In this document: positions 52,101-60,543 of the stretch, piece by piece
How the letters are laid out: every line of letters begins with the position of its first letter
Position numbering within the stretch: the first letter of the stretch is position 1
Assembly (NCBI RefSeq): GCF_014639655.1
Contig: NZ_BMGB01000002.1
Coordinates: 372,001 to 436,000, forward strand
Length of the DNA stretch: 64,000 nt
Source: Conyzicola nivalis
GTDB lineage: Bacteria; Actinomycetota; Actinomycetes; Actinomycetales; Microbacteriaceae
Reading direction: 5' to 3'
Made by a program: the position numbers and the translations under genes
The notes under the pieces: generated by a model
Seen by the model: the letters and a program-made list of their open reading frames with translations, nothing else
The model's database searches: none
Told to the model about the DNA's origin: nothing

Positions 52101-52946
52101 CGGCTGGAACACCTTGTGCTGGTCGGCGCTCGACAGGCGGCCGTAGAGGGGGAGCACCTCGGTGTTGGGCAGGTTCCGTCCGCGGATCGCGTCTTCGGCA
52201 TCGCGGATCTCGGCCTCGCCGCTGAGGAACACGAGCACGTCGCCGGTTCCCTCGCGCGCGAGCTCGTCGAGCGCCGCGTTGATGCCCTCGATGGGATCGC
52301 GGTCGACCGCCGCTGCCGCGGACTCTTCGTCTGCATCCGGCTGCGCATCCGCCACCAACGGCCGGAACCGCACCTCGACCGGGTACGTGCGTCCCGAGAC
52401 CTCGATGATCGGGGCGTCGTCGAAGTGCCGCGAGAAGCTGCCCGGGTCGATCGTCGCGCTCGTGATGATGATCTTGAGGTCGGGGCGCCGCGGCATGAGC
52501 TGCTTGAGATAGCCGAGCAGGAAGTCGACGGTGAGGCTGCGCTCGTGCGCCTCGTCGATGATTATCGCGTCGTATTTCTTCAGATCGCGGTCGCGGTGGA
52601 TCTGGTTGAGCAGGATGCCGTCGGTCATCAGCTTGATCTTGGTGTCGGCCCCGACGCGGTCGGTGAACCGCACCTGGTAGCCGACGAGTTCGCCGACCTC
52701 TTGGCCGAGTTCCTCGGCGATGCGCTCGGCGATGGTGCGTGCGGCGATGCGGCGCGGCTGCGTGTGCCCGATGCTCTCGTAGCCCATCGACAACAGCATC
52801 TTCGGGATCTGCGTCGTTTTGCCCGAGCCGGTGGCGCCCGCGATGATCACGACCTGGTTCTCGCGGATGGCGCGCTCGATGTCCTCCCGGCGCTGGCTCA
52901 CGGGGAGGTCGGCGGGGAAGGAGATCACGGTGGGTACGTCAGACAT
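49164..52946 (-). CDS. hrpA: ATP-dependent RNA helicase, HrpA type
   Basis: 1260 residues, family length. DEAH-box helicase motifs: GATGSGKTTQ (K43), IIIDEAHERSL, SATIDPGSFS and QRSGRSGR. Then come the helicase-associated domains and the long C-terminal DUF3418-type region characteristic of HrpA. It remodels RNA or ribonucleoprotein, ribosome-related in recent work. Oddity: at 50252-50299 a palindromic element is read in frame, adding S-V-A-E-P-V-E-G-G-A-S-T-G-S-A-T at about residues 883-898, inside the C-terminal part. Confidence 0.95.
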   Translation of the reverse strand: MSDVPTVISFPADLPVSQRREDIERAIRENQVVIIAGATGSGKTTQIPKMLLSMGYESIGHTQPRRIAARTIAERIAEELGQEVGELVGYQVRFTDRVGADTKIKLMTDGILLNQIHRDRDLKKYDAIIIDEAHERSLTVDFLLGYLKQLMPRRPDLKIIITSATIDPGSFSRHFDDAPIIEVSGRTYPVEVRFRPLVADAQPDADEESAAAAVDRDPIEGINAALDELAREGTGDVLVFLSGEAEIRDAEDAIRGRNLPNTEVLPLYGRLSSADQHKVFQPSTQAGTRRRIVLATNVAETSLTVPGIKYVIDAGTARISRYSVRSKIQRLPIEAISQASSNQRSGRSGRTSDGIAIRLYSEEDFLKRAEFTEPEILRTNLAAVILQMISLGLGDIANFPFLQPPDSRGIKDGLDLLRELGAVDGAGETPRLTQVGKQLSQLPIDPRLARMIIESKKHGTTREVMAIVAGLSIQDPRERPLEKRPQADQAHARFADPTSDFLSLLKLWDYLKEKQTELSGNQFRRMCRSEYLNYLRIREWEDVYRQLTRLAKQLGLHVGEPHTNPDGIHRSLLAGLLSQIGLKDVAKKDYVGARQSRFVIFPGSALAKKQPAAIMSAELVETSRLFARANGAIDPAWAEQIAGDLVKRSYSEPHWEKRQGAIVAYERVTLYGVPIVLKRRVQFSRIDPAYARELFIRHALVEGDLVAETLKGRDWDFDRANRALRKELAELEERTRRRDILFDDEAIFEFYNRRIPPEVASTKSFEGWWKKERQSNPAFLTMTAENLVDEPEATVDENAFPSVWHQGDQRLALTYRFEPGAEDDGVTVNIPIALLASLKPEGFDWQVPGFREDLVTALIKSLPKEIRRNVVPAGDWARKLLSSVAEPVEGGASTGSATALAQYLADEIRRQTYTPVAPTDFDVDRVPAHLRVTFAAIDERGKVTASSKVLSSLQLQLKATVRASVAKASVTPKSDLERQGLTTWDFDELPTTLDTKHGSGVIRAYPSLVDEGKTVAIRLQSTPEDQARAMKAGVRRMLQLAIPAPTAYVQQHLTSAEKLSLATSPYKSTGDLFADCMAACIDDVLGDTAIFTRAEFEAARDRVSATIVDAMFQTVAQVSAILLAARAAEKLISKTSSMALLGPLADAREQLSDLVYPGFVAATGATQLRRIPVYLAALAHRIERLADNTGRDRVWLSEIQEATQRYVSAGGDLPLQNDAPEHLRHARWMLEELRVSLFAQHLPTAEPVSLQRITKVLGGG
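50252..50299. repeat. REP-like palindrome inside the hrpA coding sequence
   Basis: Arms CGGTCGCTGAGCCCGTCGAA (50252-50271) and 50280-50299 pair at 19 of 20 positions around GCGCCCCC. Its 48 bp keep the reading frame open. The core GGTCGCTGAGC links it to family D at 49131-49141. Confidence 0.85.
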
Positions 52947-53011
52947 CGGCCCTCCAGCTTAAGGCTCCGCGGTGCGTCGCCGCCGACGTGCGCTCGCACA
53001 CCGCGCCCCTG

Positions 53012-53029
53012 CCGGTACCCAGGTACCGG
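53012..53029. promoter_or_regulatory. Palindromic operator-like site before the ABC/two-component operon
   Basis: CCGGTACC-CA-GGTACCGG is a perfect inverted repeat in the 165-bp gap between hrpA and the ABC gene, 83 bp before the latter's start. A response-regulator binding site is a fair guess, since the operon encodes its own regulator. Confidence 0.45.
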
Positions 53030-53111
53030 GTCGCGAAAGACGTCGAGACCGGGGTCCACTGTGCCGACGGCGACCCGCGCCTAGCGTCGTCGGTATGCGA
53101 AAGGTAACCAA

Positions 53112-54041
53112 ATGATCAGAGCAGTGGCACTCGCCAAACACTACGGAAACAAGGTCGCGGTCGACGCGATCGACTTCACGGTCAGGCCCGGCCAGGTGAC
53201 GGGATTCCTCGGGCCGAACGGGGCCGGGAAGTCCACCACGATGAGGATGATGGTCGGGCTCGACCGGCCGACGGCTGGTCGGGTCGAAGTGAACGGGCGT
53301 CTCTACCGCGAGCACCGTGCTCCGCTGCGCGAGGTCGGTGTGCTGCTCGACGCCAAGGCGGCGAACGGCGGACGCTCGGCCTACAGGCACCTGCTGTCGA
53401 TCGCCGCGACACACGGGATCGGTGCCTCCCGCGTCCGGGAGGTCATCGGGTTGGCAGGACTCGATTCTGTCGCAGGCAAACGGGTCGGCGGATTCTCGCT
53501 CGGAATGGGCCAGCGGCTCGGCATCGCCACCGCTCTGCTCGGCGACCCGGCGACGATCATCCTCGACGAACCGGTGAACGGATTGGACCCCGAGGGCGTG
53601 CGCTGGGTGAGGACCCTGATGCGCGCTCTGGCGGCGGAGGGCCGCACCGTTCTGCTGTCGTCGCACCTGATGAGCGAGATGGCACAGACCGCCGACCGCC
53701 TCATCGTGATCGGGCGGGGGAGGATCCTGGCGGATGATTCGATCGACAGCGTCATCTCGGGGGCTACGCGTTCCGTGACCCGCGTGCGCACGCCGCACGC
53801 AGAGCTGCTGATGGCGACTGTCGCCGGACCGGACGTGGTCGTCTCGGCCCTCGCCGACGGCGCGATGGAGATCACCGGACTGACCGCGGAACAGGTGGCT
53901 ATCGCGGCGGCGGGAGCCGGAGTCGCGCTGTACGAGGTGGCCTCGGTGGCGGGGTCCCTCGAAGACGCATACATCGCCCTCACCGCCGGTGAGGTCGAAT
54001 ACCGGTCGTCCGACACCGCAGGAACAGGAGCACGCGAATGA
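53112..54041 (+). CDS. ABC transporter ATP-binding protein
   Basis: 309 residues. Walker A GPNGAGKST, signature FSLGMGQRLG, Walker B IILDEPVNGLDPEG and the His-switch LLSSH are all canonical. It belongs to the group of drug and antimicrobial-peptide exporters (BcrA/NatA-like), with a C-terminal regulatory extension of ~90 residues. AAAGG stands before the ATG. The next gene overlaps by 4 bp (ATGA). Confidence 0.94.
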   Translation: MIRAVALAKHYGNKVAVDAIDFTVRPGQVTGFLGPNGAGKSTTMRMMVGLDRPTAGRVEVNGRLYREHRAPLREVGVLLDAKAANGGRSAYRHLLSIAATHGIGASRVREVIGLAGLDSVAGKRVGGFSLGMGQRLGIATALLGDPATIILDEPVNGLDPEGVRWVRTLMRALAAEGRTVLLSSHLMSEMAQTADRLIVIGRGRILADDSIDSVISGATRSVTRVRTPHAELLMATVAGPDVVVSALADGAMEITGLTAEQVAIAAAGAGVALYEVASVAGSLEDAYIALTAGEVEYRSSDTAGTGARE

Positions 54042-54883
54042 ACGCCCTCGAATACCAGCGCGCGGGAGCGATCCCCGAGCACGAACGTCTGAGATTCACC
54101 GGCGTGCTCCGGTCGGAGTTCATCAAGCTCACGAGTCTTCGCTCGACAGTGGGGCTTCTGGTGGCGATCATCGTCACCGGGCTCGGTGTGAGCGCCGTGC
54201 TGGGCATTACCGCAGAGGGTGCCGGTGTGCCGGACGAACCCTCGGTGGGCTTCCTGTTGGATCAGGTGACGATCGGAACCGTTCTGTTCGGGCAGCTCAT
54301 CGCGGGCGTACTCGGGGTGCTGGTGATCACCGCGGAATACTCGAGCGGAACCATCCAATCGACGCTCATCGCCGCGCCGGCCAGGGGCGCCGTCCTCGCC
54401 GCCAAAGCGGTCGTGGTCTTCCTCACCGTGACCGCCTCGGCCCTCGTCGCACTCTTCGGTTCGTGGGCACTGACCTACCCGATGTTCGCCGCCTTGGGGA
54501 TCGAGGTCGGTCTGACCGCTCCTGGTGTCTTGCCCGCGCTCGTCGGCGCGGCCGCCTACATCGGTTTCTCGGGCATCCTCGGTCTGGGCATCGGGACCGT
54601 GCTGCGCTCGGTCGCTGCCGCGGTGGCGACCGTCATCTCGATAATCCTGCTGCTGCCGATCGTCTTGTCCGTCCTCCCCGCCTCGACCCTGGTCAGGAAC
54701 CTCCACCTCCTGTCGATGTCGAAGGCCGGCGACGCCATGTCGAACGCGCCCGACGGCGGAGGAGCCCTTCTGGATCTGGCGGACGGGTACGTCAGCTACG
54801 GGGCCGGATGGATAGTCGCCGCCGCGTGGGCCGGTATCTTCATTGTCATGGGAGCCATTCAGTTGCGTCGGAAGGACGCCTGA
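54038..54883 (+). CDS. ABC transporter permease
   Basis: 281 residues. A cytoplasmic N-terminus (RFTGVLRSEFIKLTSLRST, a typical amphipathic entry) is followed by six hydrophobic helices. It is of the ABC-2 type and pairs with the preceding ATPase. The start overlaps the ATPase stop. The likely role is export of, or protection against, an envelope-acting compound sensed by the following two-component system. Confidence 0.9.
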   Translation: MNALEYQRAGAIPEHERLRFTGVLRSEFIKLTSLRSTVGLLVAIIVTGLGVSAVLGITAEGAGVPDEPSVGFLLDQVTIGTVLFGQLIAGVLGVLVITAEYSSGTIQSTLIAAPARGAVLAAKAVVVFLTVTASALVALFGSWALTYPMFAALGIEVGLTAPGVLPALVGAAAYIGFSGILGLGIGTVLRSVAAAVATVISIILLLPIVLSVLPASTLVRNLHLLSMSKAGDAMSNAPDGGGALLDLADGYVSYGAGWIVAAAWAGIFIVMGAIQLRRKDA

Positions 54884-56088
54884 TTCCCGCGCCTCGTCGC
54901 GTCAGCGCCGCCGACGCGCTGATCGCGGCGGTGTACGCCGTGCTGGCCGTCGGTCTGGCTGCTCTGTCGCTCGAACCGCCACACTCGACTCCGCTGTGGC
55001 CGATGGTCCTGCTGGGCATCGGCGGTCTGGCCGCACTGACGATCCGACACCGATATCCGCGGCTGTCCTTCGGGGCCGCTGTGACTCTGTCGGTGCTCTC
55101 CCTGGCGTGCGGTTCGGGCGCCGAGTCGTTGCTCGCGGTGGTCGCGGTGTACAGCGCGGGCGCGCGTCACAAGGGGAGGATCGCTTGGCTCAGTTTCGGT
55201 ATCGCGATGGCCAGCGCCGCGATCGGCGCTGTGGCCTTGTCGATGCGCGGAACCGTCGGGCCCCCCATCCTCGGCCTGGCACCGCGAATCCTCGGCCGCG
55301 ACCCGCTCCTGGACTGGGCGAACGTCTTTCTGATCATTGCCGCCGTGTTGTTGATCGTCGCTCTCCTCGGCACGAACGCAGGGCACCGACGTCGGTACAT
55401 CGGCGAGTTGGTCGTGAGGGCCGAGCGGCTCGCGCGAGAGCGCGACCAGCAGGTGGAGATCGCCCGCGCCCTCGAGCGCGAACGGATAGCCCGCGAGATG
55501 CACGATGTGATCGCGCACAGCCTCTCCGTGATCATCGCGGTTTCCGACGGCGCGCACGCCGCCGCAGACGATCGTCCCGCCGAAGCGAAAGCAGCGATCG
55601 CCCGCGTCGCCGAAACCGGCCGTCGGGCCCTCGGCGAAGTGCGACGACTGCTCGGTAGCGTGCGCGACGACGGCGGGTCCGCGCAGGAGCACGAGCCGCA
55701 ACCAGACGCGTCGCGGCTCGCCACGCTCGCGGGCGAGTTCGTCGCAGCCGGACTGCCGGTCCGGCTCACCGTGGCGGGGACACCCTCGACCGATCCCGGT
55801 CTCGGCCTCACGGTCTATCGGATCGTGCAGGAGTCGCTGACGAACGTGCTCCGCCATGCCCGACAGGTGCGCGCGGTCACGGTCACGGTTGCCTGGACGG
55901 CGGACGACGTGACGATTCACGTCCGGGACGACGGGCCCCCGATCGCGGCGGGCACGGAGGAGGGCCGCGGTCTCCTCGGTATCCGGGAGCGGGTGGCGCT
56001 GTACGGCGGAACCGTCGATGCGGGACCCGACGTCGAGGGCGGATGGCGCGTCCTCGCGCGACTACGAAGCGGAGATCCACAATCGTGA
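54880..56088 (+). CDS. Sensor histidine kinase, NarL/DesK-type
   Basis: About 400 residues. The start is uncertain: the first standard start is a GTG at 54931, which would cut into the first membrane helix; a CTG at 54880 lies 4 nt after GGAAGGA and overlaps the permease stop, and is used here. Four to five membrane helices occupy roughly the first 150 residues. HisKA_3 follows with ERERIAREMHDVIAHSLSVII (phosphorylated His), then the ATPase domain with QESLTNVLRHA, DDGPP and GRGLLGIRERV. It phosphorylates the next gene's product. Confidence 0.9.
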   Translation: MIPAPRRVSAADALIAAVYAVLAVGLAALSLEPPHSTPLWPMVLLGIGGLAALTIRHRYPRLSFGAAVTLSVLSLACGSGAESLLAVVAVYSAGARHKGRIAWLSFGIAMASAAIGAVALSMRGTVGPPILGLAPRILGRDPLLDWANVFLIIAAVLLIVALLGTNAGHRRRYIGELVVRAERLARERDQQVEIARALERERIAREMHDVIAHSLSVIIAVSDGAHAAADDRPAEAKAAIARVAETGRRALGEVRRLLGSVRDDGGSAQEHEPQPDASRLATLAGEFVAAGLPVRLTVAGTPSTDPGLGLTVYRIVQESLTNVLRHARQVRAVTVTVAWTADDVTIHVRDDGPPIAAGTEEGRGLLGIRERVALYGGTVDAGPDVEGGWRVLARLRSGDPQS

Positions 56089-56750
56089 TCGACAACATCC
56101 GGGTACTGCTCGCCGACGACCAGGAACTGGTCCGATACGGATTCCGGCTGATGCTCGAGGCCAACCCCGGCATGATCGTGGTCGGCGAAGCATCAGACGG
56201 CACGCAGGCGATCGGCGCCGTCGGCCGACTTCGGCCCGACGTGGTGCTGATGGACATCCGGATGCCCGGGGTCGGCGGCGTGGAGGCCACGCGACGTATC
56301 ACCGAGCTCTATCCGGAGACCCGGGTTCTCGTCATCACCACCTACGACCTCGACGAATACGCTTTCGGCGCCCTCGATGCCGGCGCGGCAGGCTTCCTGC
56401 TGAAAGACACCCGTCCCGACGATCTCGTCGCGGCGGTCCGCGCCGTCCACTCGGGCGACGCCGTCGTGTCGCCCCGCATCACCGCGAAACTGATCGAGGT
56501 CGCGGCCCCGCACCTGCTGCAGCGGCGCACGCTCGACGCCGACGAGGCTCTGAACGCGCTTACCCCGAGGGAACGGGAAATCTTCGTCCTGATCGGCCGG
56601 GGAGAGACGAACAGCGAGATCGCCACGACCCTGCACCTCAGCGAGTCGACGGTGAAGGCCAACGTCGGTCGGGTGCTCGCCAAACTCGGGCTGCGCAACC
56701 GCGTCGAAGCCGTGATCCGTGCCTACGAGAGCGGCGTCGTCGGTCAGTGA
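56085..56750 (+). CDS. NarL/LuxR-family response regulator
   Basis: 221 residues from a GTG overlapping the kinase stop (GTGA). The receiver has ADDQE, VVLMDIRMP (phosphorylated Asp), TTYD and K near LLKDTRP. The C-terminal LuxR-type helix-turn-helix is LTPREREIFVLIGRGETNSEIATTLHLSESTVKANVGRVLAKL. It completes the four-gene ABC/two-component unit and probably controls it. Confidence 0.94.
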   Translation: MIDNIRVLLADDQELVRYGFRLMLEANPGMIVVGEASDGTQAIGAVGRLRPDVVLMDIRMPGVGGVEATRRITELYPETRVLVITTYDLDEYAFGALDAGAAGFLLKDTRPDDLVAAVRAVHSGDAVVSPRITAKLIEVAAPHLLQRRTLDADEALNALTPREREIFVLIGRGETNSEIATTLHLSESTVKANVGRVLAKLGLRNRVEAVIRAYESGVVGQ

Positions 56751-56775
56751 GCTGATGCGTCCGACCCGAGACGGA

Positions 56776-56807
56776 CGAAGCCCCGGACCGACCGGCCCGG
56801 GGCTTCG
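56776..56807. terminator. Bidirectional terminator
   Basis: CGAAGCCCCGG (56776-56786) pairs perfectly with CCGGGGCTTCG (56797-56807), loop 10 nt. It lies between the convergent response-regulator and membrane-hydrolase genes. Confidence 0.8.
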
Positions 56808-56828
56808 ACTACGCCATCAGCGCCAGCG

Positions 56829-58661
56829 TCAGTAGGTGACCGTGAGGGTGTTGGTCACCGACACGAGCGTCACTACCGCGGCGCTGATGAAGCCGCCGAC
56901 GTACGGGTTGCCCGTCACGCGGTACAGCTTGCGCGACAGCACGGCCGTGGCCGCCAAGATGACGATGACCGGGAACAGCCAGATGCTGAAGATGCCGCCG
57001 AATCCGGGGATCGTCTCGCCCGTGATGAAGAACGTTGCGTACTGGGCGACGACGAGCACGATCGGTGCCGCCGCGTTGGCGAGCGCCAGCACTGCCGTGT
57101 TGACCCATTCGCGGCCGCGGAGAGTGAACCGGTTGAAGACGTTGATCGCCACGGAGTTGGCCACGAAGTAGACCAGGAAGAAGGGCAGGTAGAGCAGCGC
57201 GATCCACAGCTTGTCGGGCTCGAAGTCCTTCACCGCGATCACCCAGAACCGGTAGTCAGTGTGCAACAGCCAGTCGGACAGGAAGACCAGCCCGAACGCC
57301 GCGGCCACCGTGACCGCGGCCAGGCCGACGCTCTGCAGGAGCTTCTTCCAGCCGGGGAGCAGTCCGAGGTCGCGCACCTTCACGCCGTTCTTACGGCCGA
57401 AGAGCAGGTAGGAAATGACCATGATCGCGATCGCTGCGATGCCGTTGACCGCCGCCCAGAAGGCGATGAAGAAGGTCGCACCCTGCGTGAATGGGGTGGG
57501 CGCGGCGTTGAACGCGATGCTGTTGATCCACGGCGCCTGACTGAGGGCGACGTAGCTGACCCCCGAGAAGACGGCCGACACGACCAGGCCTCCCCAGAAC
57601 CATCCCAGTCCCGTACGGGTGTTGGCCGCGACCGGCACGGCGTCGGCGCGCAGTGCCGCGAACGCGCGAGTGGTCAGCAGTGCGCGCGCGAAGGCGAGCA
57701 GGAAGATCATGAAGCCGATCAGGCCGAGAGCGGTGAAGGCCTCCTTGAACTGCCAGATCTGCGAGCCGGAGTCCATCGCCTCGGGCGCGCCGAATGCCTC
57801 CTGCCAGAACTCGAGCTGGTCGGAAACCGTCTGCTTCGAGATCGTGCCCCACGGGTGGGTCTGCGCCGGGGTGTAGACCACGCGGATGGAGTCGTCGTCG
57901 TAGACGGTGTTGGCCTCCCTTTCCTCGCCTTCCTCGGCCGGGTCGACTCCCTGGTTGAGGAACGACTGGGCGTTGGGCGTGCCGATGTAGTCGCGCGGCG
58001 CCGTGACGGCGACACCTTCCGCGTTGTAGCTGCGGAAGAAGAACTCGTCGTACTGGTCGGCCACGAGACCCGTGTCGCGGTCGCCGTAGACGTTCGTGTA
58101 CGCGCCGTCCGCGTCGACGTAGATGGGGTCGTTGTCGACGAGGAAGACGGCGTCGATGAGCTGCTCGTCGGCCTCGTTGTCGAGGACGACCGAGAAGTTG
58201 GCCGCGCGCGCGCCGTTGGAGTGACCCGACACACCGATTTTGTCGGAGTCGACGTAGGGCAGGTCGGCGACGAGCTTCACCGCGTCGTACATGCCGGTGC
58301 CGCCGAGCTCCAGGTTGGTCGCCGGCAGGTAGTCGGAGTCGCCGTGGCCGTACATGTCGATCGACACCACGACATAGCCGCGGCGGGCGAGCTCGACGTA
58401 GTTGGCGTCCTGCATCTCCTTGTTGTTCCACCAGCCGTGGGAAACCACGATGGCCGGTGCCTGCTTGTCGGCGGAAACCCCGTTTGGCTTGTAGAGCAGG
58501 GCGCTCATCGACTGGCCGGACGCCGTCTCCCAGTTCATGTCTTTGACGGTCACGGTGTAGCCGGAGGTCTGCACTGCAGACGCCACGATCGACGACACGA
58601 CCATCAGTACCAGCGATAAGGCGAGCCAGAAGCCGTTGCGCCTAACCAGTGTCGGTTTCAT
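56829..58661 (-). CDS. Membrane-bound alpha/beta hydrolase
   Basis: 610 residues. One N-terminal helix (about 10-32), then an alpha/beta hydrolase domain to about 305 (VVSHGWWNN oxyanion loop, VSGHSNGA nucleophile, THPWGT with a candidate His), and then about seven membrane helices to the C-terminus. The hydrolase domain would lie outside the membrane. The combination resembles dienelactone-hydrolase-like domains fused to a membrane anchor. Substrate unknown. Divergent from the flavoprotein gene at 58845, sharing the region with repeated ACAAACGTGCAGG. Confidence 0.85.
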   Translation of the reverse strand: MKPTLVRRNGFWLALSLVLMVVSSIVASAVQTSGYTVTVKDMNWETASGQSMSALLYKPNGVSADKQAPAIVVSHGWWNNKEMQDANYVELARRGYVVVSIDMYGHGDSDYLPATNLELGGTGMYDAVKLVADLPYVDSDKIGVSGHSNGARAANFSVVLDNEADEQLIDAVFLVDNDPIYVDADGAYTNVYGDRDTGLVADQYDEFFFRSYNAEGVAVTAPRDYIGTPNAQSFLNQGVDPAEEGEEREANTVYDDDSIRVVYTPAQTHPWGTISKQTVSDQLEFWQEAFGAPEAMDSGSQIWQFKEAFTALGLIGFMIFLLAFARALLTTRAFAALRADAVPVAANTRTGLGWFWGGLVVSAVFSGVSYVALSQAPWINSIAFNAAPTPFTQGATFFIAFWAAVNGIAAIAIMVISYLLFGRKNGVKVRDLGLLPGWKKLLQSVGLAAVTVAAAFGLVFLSDWLLHTDYRFWVIAVKDFEPDKLWIALLYLPFFLVYFVANSVAINVFNRFTLRGREWVNTAVLALANAAAPIVLVVAQYATFFITGETIPGFGGIFSIWLFPVIVILAATAVLSRKLYRVTGNPYVGGFISAAVVTLVSVTNTLTVTY

Positions 58662-58754
58662 TCCACTCCTTTGTGTGGCCGCGAGCCTCGTTGCCGCGAT
58701 CCGTCGAGAAGCTTAGGCAGCACCCTCTCGCCCACACGGCAGGTGTCGTCTTAA

Positions 58755-58822
58755 TGCACAAACGTGCAGGTGTAGGCGGCGATGCGGCAAAAGCAGAGCG
58801 TCGCGGTGGACAAACGTGCAGG
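58755..58822. promoter_or_regulatory. Operator-like repeats between divergent genes
   Basis: ACAAACGTGCAGG occurs twice, at 58758-58770 and 58810-58822. The first is part of the inverted repeat TGCAC-AAAC-GTGCA (58755-58768). The 52-bp spacing is five helical turns. A repressor binding both sites could control both divergent genes, but no regulator gene is adjacent. Confidence 0.5.
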
Positions 58823-58844
58823 CCTCCTGGGTCAACCTGGAGGG

Positions 58845-59450
58845 ATGCGCACCCTCATCGTCATCGCGCATCCCGACGCCGACTCCCTCACCCATCGCGT
58901 CGCCGAGCAGCTGCGGGAATCGCTGGGCACCGATCGGGCGAGTATCGCTCCGTTGGCTCAGGAGGAGTTCGATCCGGGTTTCACGCTCGCCGACCGTGAT
59001 CTGTATCTGGGCAAGCGGCAGCCCGGCGCGGACGTCGTCGCCGAGCAGAACAGGCTCGACGGGGCGACCGACGTCGTGCTCGTCTTCCCCGTCTACTGGT
59101 GGTCGATGCCGGCACTGCTGAAAGGCTGGATCGACCGCGTCTTCGTTTCCGGCTGGGCCTTCGACGTCGACGACAACGGCAGAATCGTGCCGCGGCTGGG
59201 GCGCCTTCGCATGCACCTTCTTCCCGTCTCGGGCACCGCAGGGGAGTCGTTCGACCGTCATGGCTATGCGCGTTCGTTCAGCACCCAGATCGAAAACGGC
59301 ATCGTCGACTACTGCGGCATGCGCCGCGGGGTCACCGCGTTCGTCTACGACTCCGAGTCCGAGGACTCGTTGGCCACGGGACGCTCGGTCGAGTCGGCCG
59401 TGGGCGCCATCGTCGGTTCGATAGGAGAGCGGGCCGCTGTCGTCCACTGA
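58845..59450 (+). CDS. NAD(P)H oxidoreductase of the flavodoxin-like fold (quinone reductase type)
   Basis: 201 residues from the ATG at 58845. The GGAGGG before it is unusually close. VIAHPDADSLTHRVAEQL binds the FMN/FAD phosphate, and FPVYWWSMPALLKGWIDRVF is the diagnostic active-site strand of the NQO1/MdaB/KefF group. It reduces quinones or electrophiles by two electrons with a flavin. Probably induced by such compounds. Confidence 0.9.
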   Translation: MRTLIVIAHPDADSLTHRVAEQLRESLGTDRASIAPLAQEEFDPGFTLADRDLYLGKRQPGADVVAEQNRLDGATDVVLVFPVYWWSMPALLKGWIDRVFVSGWAFDVDDNGRIVPRLGRLRMHLLPVSGTAGESFDRHGYARSFSTQIENGIVDYCGMRRGVTAFVYDSESEDSLATGRSVESAVGAIVGSIGERAAVVH

Positions 59451-59681
59451 CCTGTGTAGTCCGTGAGGAAGTCGTCGGGAATGGACTCGTTCCGGAGGAC
59501 GACTCTCAGAGCGACCTCGTACGGCTGGGGAGGCCCGGAATCCGGCCACGAGCATTGCTGGGCTTGGTCGATTCCGCGCCGCCCACCTCGACTGAGATTG
59601 TGACGATTCCCGGAGTTCATGGTCCGTCGACACCGGCACCAGAGGCTCGCGCCACCGAATGGTCAAGAGTCGTTCACAGCC

Positions 59682-59715
59682 GGCCGCCGCACCCGAACGG
59701 GTTGGTGCGGCGGCC
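59682..59715. terminator. Terminator hairpin
   Basis: GGCCGCCGCACC (59682-59693) pairs perfectly with GGTGCGGCGGCC (59704-59715). It lies 15 bp beyond the stop of the minus-strand hydrolase gene and ends a 280-bp gap (59451-59730) in which I see no gene. Confidence 0.75.
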
Positions 59716-59730
59716 GAGCATGGCGAGGTT

Positions 59731-60417
59731 CTACTCGGTGACGGCGGTCACGGCATTGCGGATGAGGTCGGCGACGACCTTCGGCTGCGAGACGAAGATC
59801 GAGTGGCTGCCCGGAGTCTCGACGACGGTGGCGCCGATGCGCTCGGCCATCGATGTCTGCACGACCGGAGGAATCATCCGGTCGTCGCCGACGTGAAGGT
59901 ACCAGCTGGGCTTCGAACGCCAGGCCGCTTCGGTGACGACGTCGCCGAGCGCGTCGAGTCCCCACGGCACCTGGGAGTCGGCTTGGAACGCCGCATCCTC
60001 AGGCGAGGTGTCCGCGGCGAACGACTCGTGGAACTTGGCGCGGTCGAGGAAGAGGTAACCGTTGACGGGCGGCAGGATGGGCGGCTGCGGGCCGTCCTGC
60101 GGGAACCCACCGAGAAGCGTGTTGACGGACTCTCCCTGATCGGGCGCGAACGCGGCGATGTAAACGAGGGCGGCGACCTTCTCGTGGTTGCCGGCTTCCG
60201 TGATGACAGCTCCGCCGTAGGAGTGGCCGACGAGAACCACGGGTCCGTCAACGGCGTCGACGACGTCGCGGGTGGTGGCGGCGTCGTCGACGAGCGATTT
60301 GGTCGCGTTCTGCACGACGCGAACGTCGATTCCGTCGGCGCGGAGCTCGTCGTACACACCTCTCCAACCCGATCCATCGACGAAGCCTCCGTGGACGAGG
60401 ACGACTGTTGCACTCAT
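59731..60417 (-). CDS. Alpha/beta hydrolase (esterase/salicylate-esterase-like)
   Basis: 228 residues from the ATG at 60417, with AGGAAAGG upstream; the frame stays open further up but is antisense to the TetR gene there. LVHGGFVDGSGW is the oxyanion loop, VGHSYGGA the nucleophile elbow, DRMIPP holds the Asp and ETPGSHSIFVSQP the His. It resembles small plant-esterase-like hydrolases common in TetR-controlled detoxification units. Divergent from that TetR gene, with an operator between them. Confidence 0.9.
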   Translation of the reverse strand: MSATVVLVHGGFVDGSGWRGVYDELRADGIDVRVVQNATKSLVDDAATTRDVVDAVDGPVVLVGHSYGGAVITEAGNHEKVAALVYIAAFAPDQGESVNTLLGGFPQDGPQPPILPPVNGYLFLDRAKFHESFAADTSPEDAAFQADSQVPWGLDALGDVVTEAAWRSKPSWYLHVGDDRMIPPVVQTSMAERIGATVVETPGSHSIFVSQPKVVADLIRNAVTAVTE

Positions 60418-60457
60418 GATGTTGCCTTTCCTGACTATGAATAGCCCTCGCGAGCTA

Positions 60458-60481
60458 TGTAGACGAACTAGTACGTCTACA
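60458..60481. promoter_or_regulatory. TetR operator palindrome
   Basis: TGTAGACG and CGTCTACA flank AACTAGTA; apart from the two bases around ACTAGT the 24 bp are self-complementary. It sits between the divergent hydrolase and TetR starts, 41 bp from the hydrolase ATG. Confidence 0.8.
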
Positions 60482-60543
60482 ATGGAGACTCTAGAGTGAA
60501 GGCGATCGCGGCGCAAGCCGCGAGTCGAGAAAAGGAGGAATCG

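Noticed and set aside
59345-59620. 91-codon minus-strand frame after the quinone-reductase-like gene
   Set aside because: It overlaps that gene, lacks a ribosome binding site and has no domain; it may contain a remnant but I cannot support it.
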